Shown here: positions 12,071-25,189 of the stretch, piece after piece
Layout of the letters: each line of letters opens with the position of its first letter
How positions within the stretch are numbered: the stretch's first letter is position 1
Origin: Notamacropus eugenii
Lineage: Eukaryota; Chordata; Mammalia; Diprotodontia; Macropodidae
Assembly (NCBI RefSeq): GCF_028372415.1
Contig: NC_092872.1
Location: 279,313,206-279,377,205 of the forward strand
Length of the DNA: 64,000 nucleotides
Direction: 5' to 3'
Translations under genes and position numbers: made by a program
Notes under the pieces: model-generated
Databases searched by the model: none
What the model was told of the DNA's origin: nothing
The model's input: the letters and a program-made list of their open reading frames with translations, nothing else

Positions 12071-13990
12071 CCCCAAGAACCAAGTTAATGACCATTTGGA
12101 GCCGAATTTGGTAGTTTTGTTAAGATTTAGACGTTTAGCGCTATAATCGACCCTCTAAGGCCTATGCTTATCTGAGGTCTTTGTTAAATGTGGTGGGGTT
12201 TTTTTTTGGTTTTTTTTTTTTGCTCCTGGTAGGCCGATATGTCGGTAAGACATGAAATGAACTGTTCAGCAGCGTTTTATGTGCTGTGTTTATATGCTGT
12301 GGAATGGACATTGAGTAGTTTTGATCCCTAGTGATAATGTCAAGGCGATCTGTGGGCATTTTGTGTCTCGAGTGGTTATTGCAAAGGTTAAATTTAATGT
12401 TGGTTGGAAGTTTTAAGTTTTATTGTGAGGCCAGGTTGATAATCGGCGATATTTATTTTTCGGGTCCTCCTGGCGTCTTAGTGGTCTTGATAATTTTGAT
12501 TTACACTTTTAGTGAGATGGAAAAATGTGGTCTGTATTTTTACTAGTTAACATGTCCTGGAAGAGCTGGTAAGATGTCACTGTACCTATTTTGAATCGAG
12601 TGAGTTACATTGTAGATTAATTGTTAAGGCTTTTAAATGTTTAAGTTTACCGAGGCAGTTATTGACAAAGAGAAACCTAGAATTTTGGCCGAGACTTTGC
12701 TCTGGAGGGATTAAGGTTAGACCCTTGCATTCAAAAGAGGGAGGCCTTCAAAGCCCTTTACTGTCATCCCTGTAGTTTGGGTTTTAATCTAACCTGAGAA
12801 TTAAATTCATTTTCCTAATTTGCAAACTCATGAAAGGTACACTTTTTTACCCAAACAATTCATTGCCTGTTGGTATGCATGTACGGAGAAATGTAATTTA
12901 AAGTAATTAGGTTTTTGGTGTTCAGGTGACTGGAGCGTTTTGGACATAGGGTGGTGTAAATGCAATAGTAAACCATACGGATAGAGTTGAACAGATATGG
13001 AACATGAGATGGATTTTAAAAAAATCAAAAATCATTACTTTGTTTTGACAGTGCCTTCTGTGGAAGTGACTGCCTCTTGCTGGTACCTTTCCATAGGAAA
13101 GTTCTAAGTCTTGACTATAGGGCCTTGTACATTTAAGCATACATATCTGTCCTCAAAAACACTTCAGTAATAATAGTCAGTGATTCAATGGACAGAGTGA
13201 CATTTAAACTACTCTTTTTACCTGAAATGTTTGGAGGAGAATATGATAACAGAATTTAATGTCGAAAGAATTTGGTTCCCTTTCATATTTATTACATTTA
13301 TACTTTTGCCACCTTCTACTGTTTTATTAAAATTTTATGTTAATTTTTATGCCAACTGAATGTAAGCATACATGTGTTTTCTTAAAAGTAGACACGTTTT
13401 GTTAGAGGAATTTACTAAACATAGCTGAAAACAAAACATATTCCTGTTAAATTCTTAACATGGTATTTTTAGAGTAACTTTGGAAATTGAAGAGACTGCA
13501 TCGATTGAATGTAATAGATACATTTAAACTGGACAGCACTGCCGAGGACGTCACTCATTGCAGATTTTGTTTTATGATTTGTTTTTACCAGCAGTTCATT
13601 TTTGGGGTCAAATTATAATAGTGGTTGTCTGAGAACTAGGAAGAAAACCTTTTCCTAATTAAGTGCTTTTAGTGGGCTTTTTGGGTCATGTTAAAAATGG
13701 CTGAAATGATGTCCACTTTCAAATTATGAAGTCTGCAAAATTTAAACTTGATTTAATTAATTATGACTCTCTGAATGAGTATCTAAATTATGTCATTATA
13801 GTCATTTTGCAAGTCTTTTACCAGGTTCTTATCTGAGCAGCAAAATGCTATTCTTAGGGGGATGGGATATAATTTTCCTATGGTCAGCTACTTTTGGCAT
13901 GTGTGCATAAAATTTATGCAACTTAAAAACAATCACTAGAGCAAAAGATCATTGAAAGCTTCTCTTCCTAACAATTTTTGATGCATCAAA
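12071..13990 (+). other. repeat-poor start of intron 1
   Basis: No SINE, LINE or LTR was recognised over about 1.9 kb. The base composition shifts from the CpG island to AT-rich and T-rich sequence. A poly-T run occurs near 12198-12221. Confidence 0.6.
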
Positions 13991-13992
13991 AA

Positions 13993-14110
13993 ATGTGCTT
14001 GATTTAACTGTCAGTCAATCAACAAGCATTTATGAGGGCCACCCTGTATGTGGTATGGGGTTTTAAAGATGCAAGTGAAGCAGATTCTGCCCTGCAGGAG
14101 CTTATCTCCT
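13993..14110 (-). mobile_element. old L2/L3-type fragment
   Basis: 'caatcaacaagcatttatga' and 'tctgccctgcaggagcttat' match the antisense L2/L3 3' layout. Confidence 0.5.
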
Positions 14111-14274
14111 TAGCAGACAAAAGTCTGCACTTGACCAGCTCCATTTCTGGTTATTGTGGGAAAACATTCTAGTAAGAAGTAAGGAAGACATTATCACTCT
14201 CTGGTCAACTGTAGTGTCTTTAAAAAAAAAAAAAGTGTCCTCAAGTTGAATCTGTGAAAAGTAGAAAAATCTTA

Positions 14275-14645
14275 TTTCCTGAAAAAAATAAAGTAAAACT
14301 GTATTTTCAGTTGAAAAGCATTTATGTTCTTTGTCTTCCAACTCTCCCTCCATGGGGGAGAAAAAAGGAAAACAAAACCCTTGTAACAAAGTATGCGTAA
14401 TCAAACAAGACATTCCATATTGGCCTTATCCAAAATTGCTTGTACATTCTGCATCTTGAGTCCATCATGTCTTTGTCAGGAGGTGGCTACCATGCTTTAT
14501 AATAGCATCTCTGGAATCATGACTGAATGTTGCATTGATTAGCCTTTTTAAGTAAAAGTATTTTTACTTAATGAAAAGATTTCTTAATGAAATTTTTACT
14601 TAATGAAAAGATTTCTCATCACTGCAGGGCAACTGCTCTATAGTA
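14275..14645 (-). mobile_element. L1-type 3' fragment with a small tandem duplication
   Basis: 'aacaaaacccttgtaacaaa', 'acattccatattggcc' and 'gtcaggaggtggctaccatg' recur, diverged, at 47815 and 62660 as one marsupial L1-type family. Within it, a unit 'tttttacttaatgaaaagat' appears twice (about 14560-14615). Confidence 0.5.
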
Positions 14646-16992
14646 TGCATTTCAAGAATTTTTTTTGTGGTTATATACATTTTTTGAAATTAAATTCACC
14701 TTGAACAGACTTGTAGGTTATCCAAAGGTGTAAACTAGAGTATAGAGTTTAATGTGGGAGAATAAAGGCCCCTTTAGAATAGTATGACATTTTAAGACTT
14801 TATTTGCATCTTATAAAAACCACCTCTGAACAAGAATTCATATACTTAGACCACAGTAATGGCTCTGAAGTTACTGTCAAATTAATATTTTCCAGTGGTC
14901 TTTGGATGACTATCTAACCCTATATAGTTTTCAGTCTTATTGTTCACATCTTCCTCTAATGACTTGGCTAAACCTTTTGTAATTACTTAGCAAATTTTGC
15001 CCCAGCAGCTTTATCCAAGAATAAAGAATTTAAGAAGTAGATAAGCTGAAATTTAGATTGTTACATTTCATAAAGGTTGAGTTTTGCTGCAATTTTTCTA
15101 ATTTTTTTGTTTGACATTCATGATAGGATTTACACAGTTTTGAAGTACTTATACTATATGAAGATTAGTGATTAAAAATCATAATATATTGAGAAGTGAC
15201 GACAGTTTTAGTGGTTAGACAACAGTAAAACTTTTTGAACTTCAGATTTTGCTATATTTTGCAATAACTTTGTTGTAAATATTGGGAAATCTGGTAGTAT
15301 AAGTGTTTTGAGTTGACATTTTATGTAGTATAATATGAGTATTTTTTTCATGAAAGGCACAAGCCAGTTAAATGATTTGCTCTTGATTTTAAAGTAACCT
15401 CAGAAGGCTTTTAATTTCTTGTGTTTTTTTTTTCTTTTTAAAGATGTGCTTATTTTTTTATATCCTTTACTTTTGGTTAATGTGTATTTGATGAGAACTT
15501 TTTTCCTAGAAAGTAAATTCATGTGAGAAGGTGTTGAGCATGAGGAAGACGTGGGTGCTGGGAATTTTGAAGGTCCTTCACAGCTGTGTGTAGCATTTCT
15601 GTGAGAAAACGCCTGTTTTTGGAAGGCACTAATATTCCATCTTATATTTTTTCTTTTTAAACTTGCCTTGGTACAAGCAAAAGTGCAAAATAGTTTGTCC
15701 TAATTTTTATGGAAAACAAAAATAGGTAAAAATTTATTTAGTTCATTTTTATTTCATGTGAATTTTTTTGTGCATAATGTTCTATCATAATGACTCTTGT
15801 GATTATTTAGGACCTAGAGAACATTTTGATAAAAAACAGGTAATATTTAAAATACTATATGACTGGATAAAAATAGTTTGTATGGACAGGTTGTGCAAAA
15901 TCGCATCCTCGGCTCCAGTGAAATCTATAGTAAAGAATCCTGTGGTCTAGTCTTGTCACAAAGCCAGAGGGAATAGGCAAGATTCATTCTTGGAGAGTGT
16001 GATAAAAATGTTAATGCTGCATCTTCGGAATTGCTAACGCTTTTGCTGCTTGGTGTTCAGTTCTGCTTTACAAGTGGCTTTGTAGGTGGTAACTTTGACC
16101 TGAAAACGTTTGATATGAAAAAATGAGTTATTGTGGTGTTACGTTGGAATTTGATGTAATGGTCCAAGTTTGTGAAAAACTTTTGATGGCTTTGGTCATT
16201 GACTTTTATCAAGAGTACATGGCTCCCACATGCTTTCTTTCCTAGATATCATCGAAAAGTTTGTATTTTTGGGGATTTTCTTTGTAGATACAACGTATCT
16301 AAATATGGTAGTTGCTCAGTTTTTACAAAGTACTTTTCAGTTAATAAAAAATAGTGAAAATGATAAAGAAATATATTGGGCTTGACCATTCACCATTTCC
16401 CCAATTTCTACACTGTTTATTACTTACAGGTTAGAGAGCAACAGTTTGGTTATTTTGAAGCAATTTATGTTATTTTTTTTTGAAGAGCATCATATATATT
16501 GTCTAAATTTAAATGTGAGGGCAAATTTAACAAATGTTGTTAGCCTGTATATTGACCAGTGAGAGCTGCTGGGTTTACTTCCCTATGAAGGCTGACTGAA
16601 TGATCTTAAAATGCCACAGTTAGAGATGGAGCAAACTTTTCATTCAATGAGACTGAAATGCTATGTGGTCAAAAACAGGGACTTTAGCATCTAGGAAAGG
16701 GCATTCTTTACCTGTGTCTGGGATGGGAAAGACTCCAGTGACAGCTGAGGAAGGAATATGTCTCTGGATTGGTACTTTCACAGAGGAGGGAGAAGATGCT
16801 TTTTGTCAGGCCTGCTTCTGAATTCATCTAATTGTTAAGAGTTAATCATGTGTCATACAATGTTAACTGGTTCTTAACTGCTGAGAAATTTTAATATTTA
16901 GATAAATTCTCATGTTTGGAAGTTGGTCAATAATCTGGATTTTTCATAACAAATATACAACTTTTAAGTTGAGTAAAACATGAATTAGTATC
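14646..16992 (+). other. intron 1 sequence without recognised features
   Basis: AT-rich, T-biased unique sequence. No repeat family or gene recognised. Confidence 0.5.
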
Positions 16993-16998
16993 TTAAAC

Positions 16999-17590
16999 TG
17001 CCAGGCCTAGAGGCCTGAGGGCTACCCGAGTCTTACCTTACCTATCGCAGGTCTTCGGCTGGCCAAACCGGATAAACGTATGAGAGAAGAGACTTTCCAG
17101 AGTCGAACAAGAGTTAGGCTTTATTCAGGGTCTTGGTTACATGTGCAGGGGGAACTCTTCCTTAGGAGAGAGAGAAATCTCCCAAGGAGGCAAAGATCTT
17201 ACAGTAAGAGAATGAAAGCAGAAGTGGAAGTGGGGAGAGAGAGGAGAGGGCCGAGAGGGGCCTTCTGTCCTGTAAGGGTCCCTCAGCGCTAAGAGTGCCT
17301 TCAGGCTTTCCTGACCCTACTTAAGCTCTCTGGCCGCATAGTTTGCACCTGAATACCGTGCCTGTTAGATAACAATAGGTGTGCTCAGATCTGGGCCAAT
17401 CTCGAGGGTGGGGATGCTCTCTCCCAGCACTTTTCTCACGGGAAGAGGCGGAAATGCACGAGATAGCTCAGTCTCACACCTCAATTCCCTGCTGTTCCCT
17501 GGGGGGCCTCATGAGAACTCTAAGGTTTAGAAGTCCTCACCTTTACCCGCCCGAGACTGTCCACATGGAACTGAGCTTACACCCCCAACA
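16999..17590 (-). mobile_element. solo LTR of an endogenous retrovirus, antisense to PTEN
   Basis: The 592-bp block begins TG and ends CA and is flanked by the perfect 6-bp target duplication TTAAAC (16993-16998 and 17591-17596). Read on the minus strand it has LTR order: a U3-like GC-rich part, a weak TATA-like CTTAAGTA (around 17318-17325), a polyadenylation signal AATAAA (17120-17125) and a short U5. It holds 16 CpGs within an otherwise CpG-poor intron, suggesting relatively recent insertion. No internal retroviral genes or second LTR are present, so the provirus has recombined out. A 6-bp duplication is usual for class II (beta-like) retroviruses; the exact family is unknown. Confidence 0.85.
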
Positions 17591-17596
17591 TTAAAC

Positions 17597-19639
17597 CTCA
17601 GCTGTTTCAGATTATTTTTAAGGACAGTCATTGAAAATGAATTTCTTTCATTTAGAAAATTTTAAGATTTTAAATTTCATTCCAAGTGAGCTTTGTGTAT
17701 TTTTTTAAAGAATGAAGCCAGAATTTTCACGTTAATCAATATTCTTTTGTACGTCTTATTTAATGAAATGTTCTTAGATTGTTATTTTTTTTATTGATCC
17801 ATAACAAATGAGATGGAAAGTCTACGGTTCCAAAGAAAGCCGTTCATAGTATTGATATGAGAGAGACAGAGAATCTGTATACCCTTTTTTTAATGAATGA
17901 TTTGCACAAGTAATTTACACTGTGGTGTAGATACTGCTTGTGTTACTGTGCCATGCTATTTGTAGGTAGATCTAATAACTTATTTGGTGTCCTGCCCTTT
18001 ACATTTTAAAAATTCTTCCAGATTGCATTTAGTAACTTCAATAAACTTCACTAATTACTGTGGGTGAATATAACAATTAACTGTTATCTTAAGATTTAAG
18101 TTGAGAGGTCCAGTGGAAGCACAGAATATGTTAATATGGAAAGTAAACTGGAAGACTATAAACTTTTTATTTCAAGAAAGTCTTTGGTTATTTTGATTAA
18201 AACTCATGTAGTTCTCATAAAATAAAAATTATTTTTATATTGAAATAGTAAATATTAGATGCCAAAAATCTAAACTTTTTGTAGGAGTTAAATAGAGATT
18301 TTTTTGTTCATGTAAAATCATGATGATTGTTGGAGAATTTTGACCTGTTCCATTTAGGGCTACATTAATATAGCATGAGAGTCTAACATTTGATATGAAA
18401 CCTCATCCTAGAATTTGAATCTGCATTTTGTATTTTGTCCTGCTTGCTAATAGAATCCTGGAACTTAGAAATGGAAAGGAAGACCACAAGATTGATCATT
18501 GGTCCACAGTTTTCCTTCCAGTCTTATTTTTTTTAAAAGATCTATCCAATGGATAGAGGGAATTGGGGAGTAAATTCTAATGTTTTCTAGTGAATGTCTC
18601 TGGAAGCTTGTTTTTAAGGAGTAAGTCCTTATTTCAGTACTTTTTGATGTAAGAGTGAATTTTTAAGTGAGTACATTGGTTTTCTTCTTTACCTATCCTA
18701 GTGAAGCTTGTCTTCTGTTGATTTGTTTCTTTTAGGCATAGAATTTATAGAATTTTTTCTGATCCTTATAAGGACCTATGAGATTCGATGATTAATAGGC
18801 CACATTTTACTTTTTCTCTGTGTCATAGAAATTAGTCAAATTTCTTGTCAAAGTTCTGAGCTTTGCACTGTGACATCTGAACTTTATTTACTCTCTTGCC
18901 TTTGGGGTTAAGTTGACTTGCTATTATATGAAAATTTTAAGTATGAAAAATAGTGTTCCTGCCCCCTAGTTTGTCTTTAAAGATACAAATAGAGTGCCAT
19001 GGATATTCTCTTAGTTCTCTGTAACTAAAAGTAAAAGTTGATGAGAAGTGATGAAAGAATCACAAAGGATAGTACTGATTTTTATGTGCCGGATTTTTTC
19101 AGGTTAAGAATGACTGTAACTTTCTTTGGTAGTAGTGATTCTTGACGAATTCCCCATGTAATATCTGTCATTTAAGGAGGACATGATAGTTGAATAAAGT
19201 ATATGCTGAATAGGTATGCCAGGTAGATGTTAAGCAGTTTTGTTATACAAGTAACCAATCTTCTTTAAACCAGGTGCAGTCTGAAGAAGTTAAAATTAAG
19301 TAAAGTGGGATTTATATTAGCAAGTAATGAAAAGCATATTTGTACTTTTCTTAAAATTAAAAAAAAAATAGATCTTTTTGAATCATCCACATTTTCTTAA
19401 ATGATCCTTCCCCCACCCCCAGAAAACCAGTCCTTATAAAACAAAGACTGAAAATTGGGGGACAGGGTGGTGTTTTAGTGGTAGTGGTGGGGGCTTTTCA
19501 ACCAAACTAAGCAATAGATTGAAACAAGTCTGATGTTCCGAGTGTGCTTCCTAGCCAGTGGGCGATGGTGGGGAGTAGATGTCCTCTCCCCAGATGGTCT
19601 TTGGGACCAGGTGTAGCCAGTGCATCTTGGTAGCATTGT
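17597..19639 (+). other. intron 1 sequence without recognised features
   Basis: AT-rich unique sequence; nothing recognised. Confidence 0.5.
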
Positions 19640-20165
19640 GTTATTTTGGCCCTTTCCACTTACAAAGGTGTAGTTATTGTATATGTTGTTTGTCTGGTTC
19701 TACTTATCGTATCCCATTGCTTCTGTTCATAAGAATCTTGGCATGTTTTTCTGCATTCATGTTCATTGTTTTTTAACCAGTAATATCGCATTACATTCAT
19801 GTATTATAGTTTGTTTAGCCATTCCCCAATTGATGGACATTTACTTTGTTTCCAGTTTTTTGCTTCTACAGAAAGTGTCGTGTATATGGGTCTTTTCTTT
19901 TTGTCATTGACCTCCTTGGGTATGTGCTTAGCAGTACAATCCCTGGGTCAATGGGTATAGACATTTTAGTCATTTTTTCTTCACAATTGTTTTTCAGAAT
20001 GGTGAAACCAATTTTTACAAGTCTACTAACAATGTATTAGCTTTCTCATTTACCCACGGTCCTTCTAGAACTGACTATTCTCACCTTTTGTTACTTTGCC
20101 AATTTTCCTAGGCATGAAGTAGAACCTCAGAGTTCTTTAGATATTCATTTCTCTTAATCATTTTT
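19640..20165 (-). mobile_element. L1-type LINE 3' fragment, antisense
   Basis: 'gccattccccaattgatgga', 'ccctgggtcaatgggtatag' and 'tagaacctcagagttcttta' form a series found in the same order in marsupial L1 3' regions and again at 28570 and 62660. Confidence 0.6.
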
Positions 20166-20224
20166 TGCTTTTAGGCCATAGTCAAATGCCATAATTTGGC
20201 TACTTTCCCAAAAAGCAAACCTTG

Positions 20225-21450
20225 GCTCAGTTGAGTTTAGCAAATATTCATTTAACTGCTCCTTCAGCACGTACTTGCCCTGGGTGGGGCCAAGGGAAAT
20301 AGAATTTTTAGGAAAGACATTGTCCCTGCTCTCAGCAAGCTTTTAGTTTAGGAGGTGGTTATAACACAGCACATAAGGACGTAGAGATAAAGTACACGCA
20401 AGCACAGAACTCAAGCCTGCCAGCGTTAGGAAGGTCTGAGTGCAAATGTGGACTCAGACACTGACTAGTGGTGTGACCCTGGACCAAGTCTCATAACCTG
20501 TTTGCCCCAGTTTCCTGAACTGTAAAATGGGGATAATAACAGCACGTACTTTGCAGGGCTCTTAGGAAGATCAAATGAGATAATTTGTAGACTGTTTATG
20601 CATGGTGCCTGGCTTGGAGTAGGTGCTTTTAAATACTTATTCCCTACTCAAAAATGTTTTCATTTATTTTCTTGGAGCAGGCCAGCATGTAGAGGATGGA
20701 ACTACTTAAGGCACAGGTCATCCCCAGACTCCAAGGCTGTTCTCAGACAGAGCTAGTAGGGCTTGGTGGCCCTTTAAGAAGAAGTGATAAGAGGCCTAAT
20801 AACCTTGGGATGGCCTGCACTACATGCTCCCCTGGGTGGTGTGTTCTACAGGTCTGCCTTGGAGGGGGAAGAGGAGGTCAGAAAAAAGTTTTCATAGATG
20901 GATTTATATTTGATCTGGGTTTTAAAAGATGAGTAACAACTAAGGCAGGGTACTTGGAAGGCTTTCTGGGTATAGGAAATAGAAAGTGGGAAAGGGCAGG
21001 GAATATATGGTGATGGTTCAGTCTGACTGGAGTGGAGAATCTATAAAAGGCCAGTGTGAGATAAGCCTGGAGAGATCGGGTGCATCTCCGTTGGAGAGTA
21101 CCTTAAAGGGCAGGTTAAAGGATACTTTATTTGGTAGGCAAATTGCTATCAAAGGGATTTGAGCAGAGGAGTAAGAGGACCAAGTCTGAGTGTAGAGAAG
21201 ATTCATTTGATGTATGAAAGAGAAAGATCTTAGAGAGCGGCCAGGAGATGGAGATGTTAGGAGGCTCTTGAAGCGTTCCAGAAGGATGATGATGAAGGGT
21301 GGCAACAGGGCTAGAGAAGAAGGGAAGTGAATGAAAGGAAGAGACATTTCAGAGGTCAGTCTGACAGGCCTTGGTAACAGATGGCAGGGAGATGGAGATG
21401 TTAGGTACTGCAGGTATGTGGTCCAGTATTGACCTGTGTGAAGAAAGAGC
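20225..21450 (-). mobile_element. L2-clade LINE fragments interrupted by a MIR-type SINE
   Basis: Antisense L2 sequence: 'cctgctctcagcaagctttt' (20322-20345), then 'tctgggttttaaaagatgag', 'aagggatttgagcagaggag' and 'gatgttaggaggctcttg' up to 21450. The 152-codon minus-strand frame at 21018-21476 is a relic of this LINE. A sense MIR-type SINE (20430-20640) sits between the two halves. No trace of insertion duplications was checked. Confidence 0.6.
20430..20640 (+). mobile_element. MIR-type SINE
   Basis: Complete-looking body: 'agacactgactagtggtgtg', 'tgaactgtaaaatggggata', 'gatcaaatgagataattt' and 'ggtgcctggcttggagtagg'. Confidence 0.75.
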
Positions 21451-21839
21451 AGACCTCCCTTGAATGGGGTTTTCAAAGATGCCTCTTAATATTGTGTTGC
21501 TGGAGCCATGCTTAAAGATGTGGCCTTGAACTTCTTTTAGGAGAGGCTGTAAATATTTGCAAGTATAATTGACTGCATGATTCAGAAGGAAATAATCTTG
21601 TCATTACCCATAGAGACCTTGGGTTTGTTTGATGATGGTGCCATGGTCTTGATGTTTTTGGAGGAGCTGAATTTCAAGGATGTCTCTTTTGGTGTCCTGT
21701 GAGTTCAGCTTATTAAACTGAAATATTTTGGGTATGATTTTATGAAATACAGCGGCAGATTGTCCTAAAGAACAGATCAAGGAGAGAAAACTTTACACGT
21801 GTCACTTCTGTCTCAGTTGCGTTTGAAGCTTTTTAAAGT

Positions 21840-22320
21840 TGAGCTTTTTGGCCATCCTGTTTTGACTGTTTCTTCCACCAATTCTGAACTCTTGTAAAAT
21901 AATTCTTTCCTTTGTTGTCTTTTCTCTGAATATTTGTAAATTGTTGAGTCCCATCATTGTTTCGTTGTGAGATTTCCTTGTTGCATTTGGTTTCTTTTTT
22001 ATTTCTTCTCATGATAAGAATTGGTTCATTGTACATTAGATGTGTCTTGAGAATTCTGGCTTTGTTTCTGATGTTACTATTGGTGTTTCAGTACAGGTCT
22101 TTTTTGCATTTCCTTCTTTTAATCAATAGTTTTCCTTCCCTCTTCCTTCCCCCCCAATGTTGGAACTCTTCTTGCTTTGCTCGTTTTTTCCAAGAGATTT
22201 TAAAAAATGTTCTTCAGAGGATTTTTGAAGGTAGTTTTGTTTCATGTTGGTGTTTCTTTTGCTATTGGAGGGGAATATTGAGTAGATAGGTTCATATCCC
22301 ACTATCTTCCTGGAAATGTC
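21840..22320 (-). mobile_element. L1 fragment, probably 5' end/ORF1 region
   Basis: The minus strand gives a Lys/Gln/Asn-rich frame (21833-22036) compatible with L1 ORF1, and the right end 'ccactatcttcctggaaat' resembles the 5' end of marsupial L1 read in reverse. Confidence 0.45.
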
Positions 22321-24811
22321 AGTTTAATTTGTTTTAAGAGAAAAAGTTCTATTTTATACTCTTGTCGTTGGTGGTTTAGATTATCCTTAACTTCCTAACT
22401 TCCCTGTATGAAATCATTGAGCTGGTGAATCAAAGTTGATTTTTTTTTTTTGGCTAACGTTGTTTTTGTCTTATTGTTCAGAATATTTGTAATGGTGAAA
22501 ATTAAAACATTGAATGACATGACCTTAAAATATAAAAAATATAAAATGTAAAATCTCTATGTTTCTAAATATATCTAATTTGTTTTTCCCTTTTGCTTTC
22601 CAACCTGAGGACCACAGTTATCATCTGAAGCCTGGGAGTACATATGTGCGCCGAATACTGTTACTTTGTTGTGTTTTTTTTCTATCAGTGAATACCAATA
22701 ATATAAATACTTTCAGTTTGGAAGTGGGTTTTAAATTTTCTTTTAATTTATTTTTTGCTTTCCTTTAAAAGCCCTCTCTTAGATTGCTTTTGAAAGTATG
22801 AGACAATCAAGTTGACTATCAGAAGTCATAAGTGATTCACATATTTGTCTTTTTAGTATTGTAGGGCCATAAACATTCAGTTGTGAGCTCATTGATTTAG
22901 AGTGTGCTGTTTAAAATAACTAGAAATTTTTAGAGTAATGGAATACTACTCCGTTTGATCAGTGTTGGAGGTGCCAAAAAGGAGCTACTCATATTTTGTT
23001 AGTTTCTTTTTTTTCTTAAGGACAAAAGGTTACGACTAGAAAATATTCTAGGAGCAGGTTGCTTGTTATGATAATAGTTCACCTGATTTTGCAGATTACT
23101 TCCTATTCATCTCCTCCTGTCCCTATTTAAAAAAAAAAAGCCAAGGCACCCCTTTAAGTTAAAGGGAACAAACATTTTGTATTGTATTTAATGCTGCTTA
23201 ATAATGGGAAAATCTGGGTATATTGCAGATACTACAAAACCGAGATTGGATGTCATTTCGTTTAAGTATATGACAACTTCATACACTTTAAGTGTATGAC
23301 AACTTTGTTTGATAGTGACTGTTTTCATTCAGTGCTGTTATTCTGAGTAACTAAGGTTTCACTGTCTTATTTTAGTATTAAAAATATAAAGCTACATTTG
23401 ATTCTTTTGTTTTATTTTGTATATTTAGAAGTAGGATTAAGATGATTTGACTATTGGAAGATGTTTGACTTACTGCAGATTTTTTTGTTGACTGTAATAA
23501 GTCATTTTCTCCACTCAGTTCTTGGGCATGTTATACCACAACCTTGCCTGTTGTTACTTGACCCTGGGTCCTCAAAAGCCAGGAACCATAAAGAAGCATT
23601 GGCCTTTTTAGAGCCTGGGTAAGCAGATGTTGTGTTGTCCAAGGGACAGACAGCCTTGTGAAGTTTGAAACCATTGACTCAACCTTCCAGGGCATTTTGA
23701 TAGGCTTTGGAGGAGGGATGACCCTCACTGGAAATGTGAATCATCAGAATGTTGAAAGTAATAGATAAATTATTGGAGTCTTTTAAAAATAAATAAATAA
23801 ATAACCTAGCCTTTTTTGCTGATTCCCATATAGAACAGTAGCACCACATTGTAACTCAAACTGAACTTAACTTTGATTGTATGCTTAAAATTGCTATATG
23901 ATATCTGCAGACACAAAAAACCTCTCGTTTTCATACCTGTTTATTACTAATTTATAATTTTTATACTCTTATGCAATTCAAACAAGTAATTGCAGTTTAG
24001 TCCTGAAGTGACAAATGAAATTTGCGTGTTTGTGTCCTTATCTTCCTGTTTTTCTTTCTCCTTGAGTAGGACAAGCTGGTTGGTTCATGTGAGATTATTG
24101 CTTTTCCTTTGGTACTTGGAAAGGAATGTGATCCTTTAGATTTTTATGACTGCCAAGGTGATTTTTACTCTTGTGTGGTAAACCTTTGGTGTGCACTTAG
24201 ACTCTTGCTTCAGGATGCATTGGCTGGTTTTATTTACCAAGATTTTCAAGATTTGTCATAAGGCAAATAACACTTTATCTATATTAGATGAGCTTGCAAT
24301 ACATTGATATTTGCCAAGTGAAGAATGTCAGTTTCTTTTTATCTTTTTTTGAAGTCTAAGCCATTAGCAGTGATTTGGACACTGACTTCATTGATTTTTC
24401 ACTTTACTGAATTGCCACAGTTATTAGCATTTGTTCAAATATGACAACAGAAGAGAAGGGTTATAACTAGGTATAGGGGAGCTCTTGGTTACCTTGTAGG
24501 TCTGCACTTGAATCTCAGCTGCTTGGGCTTTGAGTGGTTCTGGGGGAGAGTCTCACAGTCTGGCCATGTCAGAATTCAGGTCTTCTTGGCTCCAAGGCCA
24601 GGCCTCTTTCACTTACTGTTGCAATTGGTAGTAGCACGGATGTGTGGGTGCTACTGGATTTTGCTTAATAGAAAATGTGGAGTTTGGGGGAAAAGAAAGT
24701 CTGTTTACAAAATGAAAAGGGAAGAAACCCATGTAACATTTGTGTTTGAGTTTTAAAGTCTTAACTACTGGAATTATTAGGGCCCATTGTAATGGCTAGT
24801 CACCTTGGTAG
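22321..24811 (+). other. intron 1 sequence without recognised features
   Basis: AT-rich sequence. A local short repeat 'gtatatgacaactt' / 'gtgtatgacaactt' occurs near 23266-23305, an A-rich run at 23128-23140 and AAAT repeats at 23787-23803. Otherwise nothing recognised. Confidence 0.45.
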
Positions 24812-24895
24812 AAGAGAACAGTTCCTAGGCTTGGAGTCAGAAATCTTAGTCCTGGTTCCACCAAGCCATGTGATAATTGGGCAAATCACATTAGA
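24812..24895 (+). mobile_element. MIR fragment
   Basis: 'ggcttggagtcagaaatctt' and 'catgtgataattgggcaaat' in MIR order, followed by a short MIR3-like 'agagttggaaaaggctcc'. Confidence 0.5.
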
Positions 24896-25189
24896 GTTGG
24901 AAAAGGCTCCAAGGTCACCAGCTTTTTATCCAGCATGTCACTGAACCTGAGTCCAGCCTTTGAAAGGGAGACTATTTCCTGGGGGGTGGCTGTCATTGGG
25001 AAGGGTTTCTGGGTCACCTGGCAGTTCTTCCTGACTTCAGATACCACTCACCACTTGTACTGGGGCTCACTCTTGGCTCTCCCCCAGAGCCACCCTGTAT
25101 GGTCCTGCCCCTCCCTACTATTTGAACATCAGTGTTAGCTTCTCCAGATATCCTCAGTCATTAATGGCCTTCTAACCCACCCAGTAGTC

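Noticed and set aside
21018..21476. 152-codon minus-strand frame in intron 1
   Set aside because: It coincides with an antisense L2-clade LINE relic, not a host gene.
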